Below are positions 1 to 12,418 of a stretch of DNA of 64,000 nt, piece after piece. The position numbers and the translations under genes are program-made. The notes under the pieces are model-generated. The model was not told the origin of the DNA. It saw only the letters and a list, made by a program, of their open reading frames with translations, and did no database searches. Position 1 is the first letter of the stretch, and every line of letters begins with the position of its first letter. This DNA comes from Ewingella sp. CoE-038-23 (GTDB lineage Bacteria; Pseudomonadota; Gammaproteobacteria; Enterobacterales; Enterobacteriaceae), in NCBI RefSeq assembly GCF_040419245.1, contig NZ_JAZHOH010000001.1, forward strand, positions 4,464,001-4,528,000, written 5' to 3'.

Positions 1-66
1 AACTTGTCGTCAAAATCGGTGTTGCAAAAACGGGAGTGACCATAGATTCCGTTTTCCAAGCGGACC
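1..66. other. Left flank of truncated IS5, unassigned
   Basis: These bases precede the point where identity to the complete IS5 copy begins. They do not match the 100 terminal bases of IS5 that should be here. Both strands have a frame open across the whole piece; the plus-strand frame beginning at base 3 reads protein-like. It could be the remains of the gene that the IS5 interrupted, possibly the same EAL gene that resumes at 1163, but 66 bases are too few to decide. Confidence 0.4.
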
Positions 67-1162
<1,096 letters not shown>

Positions 1163-1618
1163 TTACCCCAACGCGTCAGACAAAATCTTGCCACCTCCGG
1201 ATTGCCGGTCCATCGATGCCAAATAGAGGTCACCGAAACGTCACCGCTGTACGACAGTCAGATTGCGGCTAAAAATATGACGGAATTAAAGGCGATAGGG
1301 GTCAAGCTTGCGCTTGATGATTTTGGAACCGGTCATGCTAATCTTAATTACCTGTTGAAATATCCTTTTGATACCTTAAAAATTGATAAGGAATTTGTCA
1401 CCGCTATTGAGCCCGACACCCGATCGACAAAGATTGTTGAGGGTATTATTTCACTGGCGCATAATTTTGGTATCGAAGTTCTTGCCGAAGGGGTGGAAAC
1501 CCAGTCCCAACTGGACCGGTTGATGCAGATTGGTTGTGACAAAATTCAAGGCTTTTTCATTTCTCCCCCGGTGCAGGCACAAGAGATCCCTTCACTCTTA
1601 GCGCAATATAATCGTTAA
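1163..1618 (+). pseudogene. EAL-domain phosphodiesterase, 3' fragment
   Basis: About 150 residues of a cyclic-di-GMP phosphodiesterase EAL domain run from the IS5 border to the stop codon. Later landmarks of the domain are present: EVTETS, DDFGTG, LKIDKEF, LAEGVET and QGFFISPP. The N-terminal half of the domain with the ExLxR signature, and whatever sensory and membrane region preceded it, is missing. An in-frame TTG at 1148 lies inside the IS5 end, so a short product could be made, but without the EAL loop catalysis is not expected. The gene converges on the adhesin gene at 1771. I treat it as a remnant cut by IS5. Confidence 0.88.
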
Positions 1619-1674
1619 TCCTTCCGTATTTACGTTTCCCAATCCCTTGATTGTTCCACGTTGCTGGTAAGTCT

Positions 1675-1703
1675 GTAGGCCTGATACGCGTCGCGCATCA
1701 GCC
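1675..1703. repeat. REP-like palindromic element
   Basis: The stretch starts GTAGGCCTGATA and ends GCGCATCAGCC. It closely resembles the E. coli/Salmonella REP consensus (GTAGGCCTGATAAGCG followed by TAGCGCATCAGGC), differing at about three positions by eye. It lies between the convergent EAL remnant and adhesin gene, a usual REP position. Such REP sequences are typical of Escherichia, Salmonella and Citrobacter, and differ from the intergenic repeats found in the rest of this window. Confidence 0.7.
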
Positions 1704-1721
1704 ACCCCTGTAATACTATAA

Positions 1722-1753
1722 GCAAAAAAAAGCCCCCTGCTAAGCAGGAGGCT
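1722..1753 (-). terminator. Rho-independent terminator of the adhesin gene
   Basis: Read on the minus strand, AGCCTCCTGC-TTA-GCAGGGGGCT forms a strong stem followed by eight T residues. It sits 18 bases beyond the adhesin stop codon, which is the expected position. Confidence 0.9.
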
Positions 1754-1770
1754 GGCGAGTTTATGTCAGC

Positions 1771-4700
1771 TTAGAACGATTTCTTAAAGCCGATAGAGGC
1801 ATTGACCGGCGCTTCGATCTGCGACTTACTGCCGCCGTTGCTGAATTGCGTACCCAGCTCACCGTAGACCTGCAGGTTTCTGTCGATAGACCATGACAGG
1901 CCGGCTGCAACTTCAGTGCTGGAGTACTGCTGTGAAGATTCCAGCGTAGTGGTGGCTACCGCATTGCTAAAGTGCGTTTTGTCTTTTGAACCCAGACCCT
2001 GCCAGACGTTAACCCTGCCGTACGGCTGGAATTTGCCATGGTTGGTGTCATAGTCAGCGACCAGACGCACGCCCAGACGCGCGGTAAAGGAGTCTGCGGT
2101 ATCCATTTTCACTTTCGTTGGGGTCACACCATCCAGCGTGCTGTTATCAAAGTCGCTGTACTGGTAGATCAACTGAGCCTGAGGCTCCAGACTCCATGCG
2201 CTGGCGCCTAAACGGAACGATTTACCCACCTCTGTCGACGCCGTCAGCGTGTTGCCTCTGACGGTATACGAGCCATTGTTACCGGTCGCCGCCAGGCGGG
2301 ATTTATGGTTACCGTACTGCAGGACGTTATCAACATACATACCGTCACCCGAGAACCAGGTCGCATAGCCACCGACGTAAAATGCGTTGTCGTCGATGTT
2401 ACCGCCTTTGCCATCGCTGCCTGTCTTCGTGCCTTTCACGTTGCTGTCGATATCAAGGATGCTGGTATACATCCCGGCTTTCCAGCTTTCGTTAGCATAC
2501 ATATCAACGCCGACCTGGATACCCATGGTATGGGAGCTGGTTTGCGTACCGGCAGCATCATCCAGTTTGGTTTTACCGGAGTAGCCAATCATTCTTGCCC
2601 AGGCGCGATTGTCTTCATCAATGCCCGGTTTAACCTCGTCCCCCATACGTTGGTGCATGTTACCTAACAGGCTAATATCACCCTGACGTACTACGCTGGC
2701 GAGGCCAGAATACAGCATGGTTTCTGGACGGTATTCACTTCTCAGATACCAGTTTTCACCCTGGCCCTGAGCATTACCCGCATGTAGTTGGTACTCAAAC
2801 GCACCTGCAGCCATACGATCGGCGGCAAGATGGAAGGCATCCCGCGACGTTTGCGCGGTTGTGGTTGCGCCATTGAGCGCAGTCACCACTTCGATACCAT
2901 CCCCAATGGTCGGCGCGCCAAGACCAGAACCATCGACATCCAGCAGTGTGCTACCGCTGGCTTTACCGCCATCGATAATCAGACGGTCGGCAATGCCTGC
3001 TCCGCTACCATTCTGGATAGCTGCCATGTTGATAGTCCCTTTTTCGCCGGTGTAATCCCCTTTGACGGTTAAGGTTGTGCCAGTCTGCTGACCGATGAGC
3101 GAGACATCGCCACCGTTGCTCAGGCCCGCTACCGTCTGGTTATAGCCCTGCGTGTTCAACGTGGTGTCTGCGACTACATAGTGGTGTGATGCGCTACTCA
3201 GGGTGTTGGTATTACCCGCTTGCAGCACGCCGTTGGCGATCAACGTAGCGCCGCTGTAGCTGTTTTCACCTTGCAGCTCGGTAATGCCGCTACCGGTCTG
3301 ATGCAACTGGCCTTTACCACTGATATTGCCGGTCAGCGCCAGGGTATCGCCACGATTGACGTTGAGTACGCCGTTATCAACGACATCCCCCTGAATGCTG
3401 CCAATATCACCGCCGTTACCCAGTTGTAAAACACCTTGTTCGATGGTGGTGCCACCGGTGTAGGTGTTATCCAGCGTCAGGGTGAGGGAGCCTTTACCGG
3501 TTTTGGTCAGTTGACCGTTACCTTCGACTTCCGTCAGCAGAGAAACGTCATGCCCGTTGGTGTCGAATGTCCCGCCGCCGGATTCCAGCGTCACCTGACG
3601 GGCAGTATCAAACGCTTCGCCATACTTCAGCGTACCGCCATTAAAGGTAATTCCCGTATCTGCCGCACCCAGGTTGGTATCACCCGCCACCTGCAGCGTC
3701 CCTGAGGTGATGGTGGTGCCACCGCTGTAAGTATTGTCGCCGGTGAGAATCAGCGTACCGAGATCGCCTTTATTCAGGCCGCCGGTACCTCGGATAACGC
3801 TGTCGATAGTGGCGGTGTAACTGGCGCCGTCTACTGTGCCATCGCCGACACGAATCAGGGTGTTTGCCGTGTCGGTGGTAATGGCTTCTCCGCCCACACG
3901 ATAACCATCGGTGGCGAACTGCGCGCCGCTGATGATGACATCGCCTTTGCTGTTATCGACGGTTACGTTGCCCGCTTCACCCTGGAAGACGGCGAATGCG
4001 GCATCGGTAAACGGTGCGTTCAACGCGCCTTCTGGCGTCGATTCATCGGTGGTCCAGTTGTCGTTACCCTGGCTGGATTGCCAGATACCGTCGCCGCCGT
4101 TAATGACGCCGTTATTTTTCAGCTCGCCATTCTCACCGCCGGTGCCGTCCCAGAAGCGCAGCGTCAGTCCGGCGTGGTTGACCAGGTTGACCTGATTTTT
4201 CACCGATGTCTGCACGTACAGGCTGTCAGCTGCTTCCGGTGCGTTAGCAATATCCATCACATTGTTGGTCAATGTGCCGGTGTAGTTGATGACGCGGTAA
4301 ACGCCCACATCAAAGCTTCCGCCTGGTGAGGTTTCAATGTTGAGCTTACCGTCGAGCGTCAGATCGCCATTTACGTCAATCAAGTCGTTGAAGGCACCGC
4401 CCGGGGTATAAGCCTGACCAAACTGATAATCCAGTTGGGCGTTATCACTGAGCGTCAGAGAACCGGTAGTCAGTTTACCCACACTGTTGATAGCTGCACC
4501 TGCGGTAATATGCGCGTCGTCCAGCACATCAACCGCGCCGCCGATAATACCGTTACCGCCGAGCGTTGCCCCGGATTTCACCGTCACCTGGCCGGTAGCC
4601 GCAGACTGATTACCGTTGACCAGCAGCACGCCTTCATTGACGTCTGTGGTGCCGGTGTAAGTGTTATCGCCGGTCAGCGTCAACGTACCGTCACCGATTT

Positions 4701-7700
4701 TCACCAGGCTGCCGTCGTTGCCGCTGATAATACCGCTGATGGTGTCATCAAGATGCAGATTACCCAGCGACAGTTCTTTATTGCCCAGTTCGACATTACC
4801 CGCGCCGGACAACGAGCCGATAGACGTTGCGCTGTCGACTGCGCTGATATCGACCTTACCGCCAACCAGGTTTTTAACGACGGTGTTCTCTGCCATCGCA
4901 TAGTCAGCAAAGGTCATCAGTCCGCTGTTATTCACGGTGGCATTGCCCCCGCTGGCATTTTCTTCCAGCGCCAGGGTACTGTCTTTTGACACGTTAACCG
5001 TCGCGTTGCCCGCGCTGGCGTTGTTGGTTAACACCGCTTTCGCCGTGCCCGTCAGGTTCAGCATTGCGCTTGCGGCGGTGACGTTATCCGCCAGCGTTAA
5101 CAGGCTGTCGGCGATGTTCATAGTCAGGGATTTCAGGCTGGTATCTGTCCCGCTGACATTGAGCGTCGCACCCTTATTGACGTTCACGGTGCTGCTTTCA
5201 TTACTGCCAAAGGCTCCGGTTTTGCTGACGTTGACCGTCACATTGTTGGCGTTTCCGGTACCGGCAATTTCGGTGTCGCCTTTGTAGCTGTTTGCGCGGT
5301 CGAGCGACAAGGTGCTGCCCGCATCACTAGAGCTGCTGGTAACTTTCAGTTTACCCTCGCCGGTAATCTCACCGGTTGGCGTGAAGTGGTGCGAATTAAG
5401 GTCAAACACCGCAGCATTCTCATTCGCTCCCAGCTCAATGGTGCGATTGCTGGTCAGGTCCGCGCCCAGTTGCAGCGTTGAACCGTTATTGATGGCCAGG
5501 TCAGTTCCGCTCTGGCCGAGATTGCTGTCGGAGGAGATCTGCAACGTGCCGCCATCAATGCGCGTGCCGCCGCGATATTCGTTGTCACCGCTGAGGATCA
5601 GACGGCCAAGGTCGGTTTTCACCAGCGTCAGCTTGTCAGCAGTACTGGCCTCGCGGATAACGGACTCAATGGTCGCGGTATAGTTTTGCCCCGCGCCACC
5701 AGCGCCAACGCGCACCAGCAGTTCGCCAGTCCCCGGCGTCTGGCCTGCGTGGGTCGCGTTTTCCGTGGTGGCATACGCGTTAAGCGCATCGCCTTTAACG
5801 ACATAGCCATCGGCATCAAACTGTGCTCCGGAGAAGTTAACTTCTCCCGCGGCGTTATCCACGGTAACGGTACCGCCTTTGGTGGTGAAGACGGCGAAGG
5901 ACTTCTGTGCCCAAGGGGCGTTACCCTCACCGGTTGCGGTGGTCCAGTTGTTATCACCCTGACTGCCGATTGCCATCCATTTGCCATCGCCACCGTCAAT
6001 TTTGCTGTCGCCTTCAATGCCCGACGCGCCGTGGCTCTGATTAACGGTTGCGCCGTCCCAGAACTGCAGGGTAACGCCGTTGGCATTCACCAGGTTGACC
6101 TGTTTGTCGATGGAGGTTTGAACAAAAATATTGCTCTTATCCTGGCTATTCGGTATCGCGCCTAATTCCAGCGTCTGGTTATCCAGCGTGCCACCGTAGT
6201 TATAGATACGGTACACGCCCGGTCCGAAGTTACCACCCTGTGAAGTGGTGACGTCCAGAGTCCCGTCCAGTTGCAGATCGCCTGCGACGTTAATCAGATC
6301 GTTTAGCGCGCCGCCTGGCGTATAGGCTTGACCCAGTTCGAAAGCGGAGGTCGTTTTGCTGCCAAGCTGCAGATTACCGTTAATGGATAACGTACCCGCA
6401 CCGCCGTCACCGGCGCTGAGGGTAGAGGCATCGTTCATCAGCACGTCGCCGCCGATCACCCCGTTACCCCCCAGCGTCGCCGTACCGCTTACTTTGGTCA
6501 CACCCGTCGCGGCACTCTGATTCCCTTTCACCAGTAGCGTACCGCTGGTGACGGTCGTGTCGCCGGTATAGGTGTTATTGCCCGTCAGGCGAGTAATACC
6601 GTTACCAATCTGCTGTAACGCACCGATCCCGGAGATTACGCCGCCAAGCAGCACATCATTGGCCCGATTAATCGCCAGCACGCCATTGTCGATGATGTCA
6701 GACACGGCGTTGACTCCGCCTGTATTTCCGCCGTCACCCAACTGCAGCGTACCGGTTTGATCAATAGTGGTGGAGCCGGTATAGGTGTTGTTGGCGGTAA
6801 AGACAGTGGTGCCGCCTGCCGCGCGTTCAAACTTCCCATCACCGCTGATGACGCCGTTATAGATCTGCGCAGCCGTCGTGTCGCCCTGCGTGTCAAAGAT
6901 GACCCGGCTGCCTGTACCCTGAGTCGTCACATTGTAGTCAGCGATGGTCGCGGCAGTGCTGGTGGACTCGCCGTGATCGCCGGTACGCAGCGTTGCGCCA
7001 TTGGTAACCGCAATGGTTTTACTTGCCAGTTGCAGACGATCGACGATGCGCATATCTGCACTTGAACCGCTAATGGTCAGTGAGTCCCAACCCGTGCCGA
7101 TGTTGGTACCGGTGGTCAGGTTATCGCTGCTCAGACTGCCAATTTTCGCACTGTTACCGTGTGTATTGGTGAAGGTGAGGGCGTTGCCACTGCCGGCTTC
7201 GGTAGTGATATGGCGCGTTTTATCCAGCGTCACATTGCCGATGTTGGCTTTATTGTTGCCGCCGGTTCCGGCGAAATTCACCTCGCCCGCAAAGGTTCCG
7301 CTTTGCCAGTTAAAGGTGTCCTTGCCTTCTCCAGTGTTGATCACGCCACTGGTGATACCCTGGCTGATATCAATGGTGTCATTGCCCTTGCCAGATTGAA
7401 TCGCCACTGCCGTATCGTTGATAGCCTGAAGGGTACCGGTATTGGTGATTTTTTTATTGCTGTCACCGCTGGCATCAATAACGGGTGCGGTGGTGCTGGC
7501 AGAGGTAATTTTTCCGCTATTGGCTATTGCGCTAACATTTTTAGCGATGATTGCAGAACCACCTGCGCTGTCGTAGACGTTGATATTGGCATTGGTGGTG
7601 ACCTTACCGTCCGTATTGGCGCGGATACCGCTGCCTTCGCTGTTATGCACCTCAACGGTATAGCCTTTACCGATGGTCAGATTGCCTGTCACTGCGTCAC

Positions 7701-10700
7701 CATTGCGCTGCTCAAAGGCGAAGCCGGTACCTTTACCGTTAACGTTCAGAATGTTATTCAGGCCATCTTTCATGTTTAACGCGACGCTGGTACGGATCCC
7801 CGGACCGTCGTTGGCATTGATGGTGACATCATTGAGTGTTATATCGGTATTGTTGGCATCGTTTTGAATGCCCGCGCCAGTACCTTCGGCGCTAATAATC
7901 ACCCCTTTGGCAGCCAGCTTACCGGCTCCGGTGTCCAGGCGAATACCGTCAGCAGTGCCATTGGTGGTGATGGCATCGCCAGTATTACCAGTAATATTCA
8001 GGCTGGCACCGTTGGTCAGCAGAACCCCTGCGGTTCCATCATCAACTTGAATCTGACCCAATTTTTTAATCTGTGCGTTCGAACCAGAAGCTTGTACGCC
8101 AATGCCGTTACTCACATGTAAGGCAGCGGTCGCGTTATTGGTTAAACTCCCGCCTTGTTGCACGTTAACACCAATGCTGTCGGTGCTGGCAAGATCGATA
8201 ATTGCCTGGGTATCGAGGATCAGGCTGCCCTGGTTCCTTGCCACATAGGCAATAACCTTGTTGCCGCTGGCTTCTGAAGTGATTTTTGCGTTTGAAGTGA
8301 GGATGGTCGGAGTGGCGCTACCCTCTGCGTTGCCATTCAACTGGTGAGCCTGACCGTCCACTACCCCGGCAATGGTTCTTTCACCGGTTAAATTGATGGT
8401 GGTTTTATCGCTGATGTTACCTGTGGCACCGCCTTCAATCAGCAGCGCGGCGGAGTCGGTGCCCTGCACGGTGAACGTGGCTTCGCCGGTATCCACACTA
8501 CTGCCTGTGCCCGTCGCTAATACGCCAACGGACTGTTCGCCGCTTAAGGTCAGGTCAAGGTTTGAGCTGGGCTGACCGTCAGGAGTGGTGGTGTTACCGG
8601 CCAGCATTGCGCCGTTGGCAATACGGAAAATGGTGGTGCGATCCTGCCCGTTGTCATTCATTACCGCCTGACCAATATTCGCAGTTGCGCCTTTACCATA
8701 CAGGTAATAGCCAATCTGATCGGTGCTGTTGAATGCCGGGCTACTCAGGCTGTCGACGTTAGCGACGGCGTTATCACGCACGTGTACGCCGATGTTCCCG
8801 GCTTTGTTTAGCGTGATGTTGGAATAGACGTTGATCACTGCCTTTCCATCTTTGCCACCTTCAGCCCAGACGGCATAGTTACGGTTACCGACACTACCTT
8901 CACCATCAACTACGATAGAGCCTGAAGCGCTGGTCGTGGCTTCGGCATTTTTGTTAGTTGCGCTGACGTGGATGCCGACGTTGTTGGTGCCGTTGACGTT
9001 AATCTTGCCGTCGTTGCGAATTTCCTGATTATTTTCCGCGCCGCTGTCACGCACGGTGATACCGTAGTTCCTGCTACTCCCCGCGCTGGAATCGCCATTG
9101 ATCACGATATTACCGGTATTGATGACGTTGCCGGTCGCGTTACCAATCAGCATACCCGCGGCGTTACGTACGCCGGTTCCCAGCGTGATAAGGCCGTTGT
9201 TAATCACCTCTTTGGCGCTCTTGGTCATGATCCCGGCGCTCAGACTTGAACCGCCTGACATGGTGACATCTTTAGACGGATCACTTGCGTTACGGCCAAG
9301 ATAAATAGAGGCACCTGCGCTGTTGGTAAAGGTGGCGTTGTCGGCGACTTCTACGCCATAGGCGATGCCGCTGCCGTAGGATGCACCGTTTTTGCGCCCG
9401 TCCACGACGTTGATATCGCCGTTGTTGACCCCTTGAGCATTGTCAGACAGTTGCATACCAATGGCCAGCGTCAGCTCGCCAGCGGGTTTGTCCTTACTCC
9501 AGGGATCGGCGGCAGAAGCGGTACCGAAGTTATCGGTGGTGATCGCCTGGTTGATGGTGCCTTCGTTGGTGATTTGACTGGCGCCTTGCCCCTGCATACC
9601 AAATGCGCCATAGCTGTTGACGTTTTGGTTGCCGTCTTTATCAATAAACAGCCCGGAGTTGATGATCCCGTTGTTGGTTGCCGTCGCGTCTTTTGCCAGC
9701 ATGCCAATCGCCAGGCTTTGCCCGGTAGACGTGCGTAATGCGTTCAGCTCACCAAGGTTAGTGATAACCCCACCATTAATGGCTTTCATCACGCCATTAA
9801 TACTGCCGTCAACGGCAATAATCGCGTCTTTGTTCAAGGTGCCTGAGGTGCCTGCGCCGTTGGCGTAGATGGCATGTAACTCACCACGGCCAGCGGTCGC
9901 GTTGTTGGTATGTGACAAACCGTCGGTCCAGACGTCGTAATCCCAGCTGAGTATGTCAGCTGGCTTACCGGAGGTGAGCAGATTTTCAATCAGCCCGGCG
10001 TACTTTGTTTGTGCTGCGGTGACGGTTGTGACTTCCTCCGCATCTATCCACAGCTGGATTTGGCTGACTTTTTCACCATCAGGGTTGAGTGCCGCGTCGT
10101 CGCTTTTGCCCAACAGCCAGTCATTGAATTCGGCCAGTTCTTGTGTGTTGGTAATGGTAAATGTGCGCTCCCCGGTTTTGACGACCTGACCATCCTCGTC
10201 ATAGCCATAGGTCATCAGCGTCACATCATCGCCAAACACGGAGGTTTGCGCTGAACCGGTGAACGTTTTTTCAGGGATCACCGGGGCTGCGTTAAATTTT
10301 ATATAGTTATCTGACTGCCAGTTCACCTGGCTTGCAGTACCTTGTGCTTCCAGCAGCGAGGAATCTTTTGCCAGCATTTCAATGGTATTGGCTTTGTCAC
10401 GCACATTGAGGGTGTCGTTGCCAATATTCAGATTGGCAATGGAGCCATTTGTCGCCAGTGCGATACCAAATTGCTTATAGATTTCTGATTTCTGAGCATC
10501 AAAGGTGTTTAATACCGCATCGCCGACTTGCGCTTCGGTAAGAAAACCATTTAACTCATTGGTATCAAAGACTTTGATGGTCGTTTTTTCGCCGGGAAAC
10601 GCCGGATCGTTGATATCAAATTCTGTGCTCTGCGAAGGCGTTGACGACTGGTTGTAAGTCAGGTATTCCGCCAGTTCTTCAGAGTTGGTAATGGTTTTTA

Positions 10701-11109
10701 CGCTCTGGTCAGGGCTGGTCGCCAGCAGGGTGATTTTGCCGCTTTCCAGCAGTTCCCGGATAGTGGTTGATTCAACAACGCCGCTTTGACCCGGGCTAAA
10801 TGTTGGGATTGCACCACTGATATTCAGTGCCTGACCAGTTGTGTTATCTTCATATAAGAAGCCGTAGTCGTGGATACCCTCATAAACCCCAGCGGAAATA
10901 CCTGTCTTGAAGTCTTCATGAATATCGTGTTCACCCGTTGCGGTAATCTGGGCTGCAGAAGCCAGCAATGAAGCACCGCTTAATGCGCCAGCTGCCAGTA
11001 CGGCGACAGTTTTACGCGAACTGCTTTTTTTCTTTCCTTTCGTTAATTCAGAAACGACCACCCAGATACCGAGCGCCGCGTTCCAAATAATGCTGTAAAC
11101 TTTGTTCAT
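1771..11109 (-). CDS. Giant AIDA-I-type autotransporter adhesin
   Basis: The 3112-residue protein is a type Va secreted surface adhesin by architecture. Residues 1-53 form an extended signal peptide: an ESPR block starting MNKVYSIIWNAALGIWVVVSE, a basic stretch (KGKKKSSSRK), a hydrophobic core and a likely cleavage near ASA-A. The passenger (about 54-2780) has an N-terminal part rich in N-x-G-type beta-helix turns, then many autotransporter-associated beta-strand repeats of the form LTGxNTYTGxTTxxxGTLxxG. A roughly 400-residue module occurs twice. The C-terminal beta-barrel occupies about residues 2830-3112, beginning near RAWARMIGYSGK and ending in Phe as outer-membrane proteins do. The start ATG has an AAGGGG ribosome site five bases upstream. 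IS5 lies only 39 bp upstream, so the native promoter is probably gone or remote. No frameshift or stop interrupts the frame. The ligand is unknown. Confidence 0.93.
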   Translation of the reverse strand: MNKVYSIIWNAALGIWVVVSELTKGKKKSSSRKTVAVLAAGALSGASLLASAAQITATGEHDIHEDFKTGISAGVYEGIHDYGFLYEDNTTGQALNISGAIPTFSPGQSGVVESTTIRELLESGKITLLATSPDQSVKTITNSEELAEYLTYNQSSTPSQSTEFDINDPAFPGEKTTIKVFDTNELNGFLTEAQVGDAVLNTFDAQKSEIYKQFGIALATNGSIANLNIGNDTLNVRDKANTIEMLAKDSSLLEAQGTASQVNWQSDNYIKFNAAPVIPEKTFTGSAQTSVFGDDVTLMTYGYDEDGQVVKTGERTFTITNTQELAEFNDWLLGKSDDAALNPDGEKVSQIQLWIDAEEVTTVTAAQTKYAGLIENLLTSGKPADILSWDYDVWTDGLSHTNNATAGRGELHAIYANGAGTSGTLNKDAIIAVDGSINGVMKAINGGVITNLGELNALRTSTGQSLAIGMLAKDATATNNGIINSGLFIDKDGNQNVNSYGAFGMQGQGASQITNEGTINQAITTDNFGTASAADPWSKDKPAGELTLAIGMQLSDNAQGVNNGDINVVDGRKNGASYGSGIAYGVEVADNATFTNSAGASIYLGRNASDPSKDVTMSGGSSLSAGIMTKSAKEVINNGLITLGTGVRNAAGMLIGNATGNVINTGNIVINGDSSAGSSRNYGITVRDSGAENNQEIRNDGKINVNGTNNVGIHVSATNKNAEATTSASGSIVVDGEGSVGNRNYAVWAEGGKDGKAVINVYSNITLNKAGNIGVHVRDNAVANVDSLSSPAFNSTDQIGYYLYGKGATANIGQAVMNDNGQDRTTIFRIANGAMLAGNTTTPDGQPSSNLDLTLSGEQSVGVLATGTGSSVDTGEATFTVQGTDSAALLIEGGATGNISDKTTINLTGERTIAGVVDGQAHQLNGNAEGSATPTILTSNAKITSEASGNKVIAYVARNQGSLILDTQAIIDLASTDSIGVNVQQGGSLTNNATAALHVSNGIGVQASGSNAQIKKLGQIQVDDGTAGVLLTNGASLNITGNTGDAITTNGTADGIRLDTGAGKLAAKGVIISAEGTGAGIQNDANNTDITLNDVTINANDGPGIRTSVALNMKDGLNNILNVNGKGTGFAFEQRNGDAVTGNLTIGKGYTVEVHNSEGSGIRANTDGKVTTNANINVYDSAGGSAIIAKNVSAIANSGKITSASTTAPVIDASGDSNKKITNTGTLQAINDTAVAIQSGKGNDTIDISQGITSGVINTGEGKDTFNWQSGTFAGEVNFAGTGGNNKANIGNVTLDKTRHITTEAGSGNALTFTNTHGNSAKIGSLSSDNLTTGTNIGTGWDSLTISGSSADMRIVDRLQLASKTIAVTNGATLRTGDHGESTSTAATIADYNVTTQGTGSRVIFDTQGDTTAAQIYNGVISGDGKFERAAGGTTVFTANNTYTGSTTIDQTGTLQLGDGGNTGGVNAVSDIIDNGVLAINRANDVLLGGVISGIGALQQIGNGITRLTGNNTYTGDTTVTSGTLLVKGNQSAATGVTKVSGTATLGGNGVIGGDVLMNDASTLSAGDGGAGTLSINGNLQLGSKTTSAFELGQAYTPGGALNDLINVAGDLQLDGTLDVTTSQGGNFGPGVYRIYNYGGTLDNQTLELGAIPNSQDKSNIFVQTSIDKQVNLVNANGVTLQFWDGATVNQSHGASGIEGDSKIDGGDGKWMAIGSQGDNNWTTATGEGNAPWAQKSFAVFTTKGGTVTVDNAAGEVNFSGAQFDADGYVVKGDALNAYATTENATHAGQTPGTGELLVRVGAGGAGQNYTATIESVIREASTADKLTLVKTDLGRLILSGDNEYRGGTRIDGGTLQISSDSNLGQSGTDLAINNGSTLQLGADLTSNRTIELGANENAAVFDLNSHHFTPTGEITGEGKLKVTSSSSDAGSTLSLDRANSYKGDTEIAGTGNANNVTVNVSKTGAFGSNESSTVNVNKGATLNVSGTDTSLKSLTMNIADSLLTLADNVTAASAMLNLTGTAKAVLTNNASAGNATVNVSKDSTLALEENASGGNATVNNSGLMTFADYAMAENTVVKNLVGGKVDISAVDSATSIGSLSGAGNVELGNKELSLGNLHLDDTISGIISGNDGSLVKIGDGTLTLTGDNTYTGTTDVNEGVLLVNGNQSAATGQVTVKSGATLGGNGIIGGAVDVLDDAHITAGAAINSVGKLTTGSLTLSDNAQLDYQFGQAYTPGGAFNDLIDVNGDLTLDGKLNIETSPGGSFDVGVYRVINYTGTLTNNVMDIANAPEAADSLYVQTSVKNQVNLVNHAGLTLRFWDGTGGENGELKNNGVINGGDGIWQSSQGNDNWTTDESTPEGALNAPFTDAAFAVFQGEAGNVTVDNSKGDVIISGAQFATDGYRVGGEAITTDTANTLIRVGDGTVDGASYTATIDSVIRGTGGLNKGDLGTLILTGDNTYSGGTTITSGTLQVAGDTNLGAADTGITFNGGTLKYGEAFDTARQVTLESGGGTFDTNGHDVSLLTEVEGNGQLTKTGKGSLTLTLDNTYTGGTTIEQGVLQLGNGGDIGSIQGDVVDNGVLNVNRGDTLALTGNISGKGQLHQTGSGITELQGENSYSGATLIANGVLQAGNTNTLSSASHHYVVADTTLNTQGYNQTVAGLSNGGDVSLIGQQTGTTLTVKGDYTGEKGTINMAAIQNGSGAGIADRLIIDGGKASGSTLLDVDGSGLGAPTIGDGIEVVTALNGATTTAQTSRDAFHLAADRMAAGAFEYQLHAGNAQGQGENWYLRSEYRPETMLYSGLASVVRQGDISLLGNMHQRMGDEVKPGIDEDNRAWARMIGYSGKTKLDDAAGTQTSSHTMGIQVGVDMYANESWKAGMYTSILDIDSNVKGTKTGSDGKGGNIDDNAFYVGGYATWFSGDGMYVDNVLQYGNHKSRLAATGNNGSYTVRGNTLTASTEVGKSFRLGASAWSLEPQAQLIYQYSDFDNSTLDGVTPTKVKMDTADSFTARLGVRLVADYDTNHGKFQPYGRVNVWQGLGSKDKTHFSNAVATTTLESSQQYSSTEVAAGLSWSIDRNLQVYGELGTQFSNGGSKSQIEAPVNASIGFKKSF
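3510..4685 (-). repeat. Adhesin passenger module, second copy
   Basis: This corresponds to about residues 2142-2533 of the adhesin. It repeats, in the same order, blocks found at 5345-6600: LTGDNTYTG, GNQSAATG, GATLGGNGIIGG, FGQAYTPGGAFNDLI, LRFWDG, GDGIWQSSQGNDNWTT, AFAVFQGEAGNVTVDN, GAQFATDGY and YTATIDSVIRG. The copies have diverged, so this is an old internal duplication. Borders are approximate. Confidence 0.8.
5345..6600 (-). repeat. Adhesin passenger module, first copy
   Basis: This corresponds to about residues 1504-1921 of the adhesin. Blocks matching the second copy are LTGNNTYTG, GNQSAATG, TATLGGNGVIGG, LGQAYTPGGALNDLI, LQFWDG, GDGKWMAIGSQGDNNWTT, SFAVFTTKGGTVTVDN, GAQFDADGY and YTATIESVIRE. 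The start-to-start distance of the two copies is about 1.91 kb. Borders are approximate. Confidence 0.8.
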
Positions 11110-11148
11110 ATATACCCCTTGTCTACATTCCTGTTATGTATGTGTTAA
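11110..11148 (-). promoter_or_regulatory. Short leader between IS5 and adhesin start
   Basis: Only 39 bp separate the IS5 end from the adhesin ATG. The leader holds the ribosome site AAGGGG (11115-11120) and no recognisable promoter. Transcription must therefore enter from IS5, whose transposase gene reads in the same direction, or from beyond it. Confidence 0.6.
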
Positions 11149-12344
<1,196 letters not shown>

Positions 12345-12418
12345 AAAGCAGATGTAAAGAATACCGCTTTGTTAATCTGGCTTTTAGACTTCTTTTGGAT
12401 TGTATCATTTTCACTCAT
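12345..12418 (-). pseudogene. 5' fragment of a probable BCCT transporter gene
   Basis: From an ATG at 12418 the minus strand encodes MSENDTIQKKSKSQINKAVF followed by FTSA before the frame runs into the IS5 end. The N-x-x-VF-x-TSA pattern just ahead of the first membrane helix is like the start of betaine/choline/carnitine transporters such as BetT. A GGAATAAATG stretch upstream may be the ribosome site. Everything beyond codon 24 is absent. Only 74 bases remain, so the family call is tentative; it could be a remnant of another membrane protein. Confidence 0.5.

Noticed and set aside
2305..10254. Many open frames of 60-206 codons on the plus strand inside the adhesin gene
   Set aside because: Repetitive, codon-biased adhesin DNA produces such antisense frames by chance; none has a ribosome site or sensible protein features.
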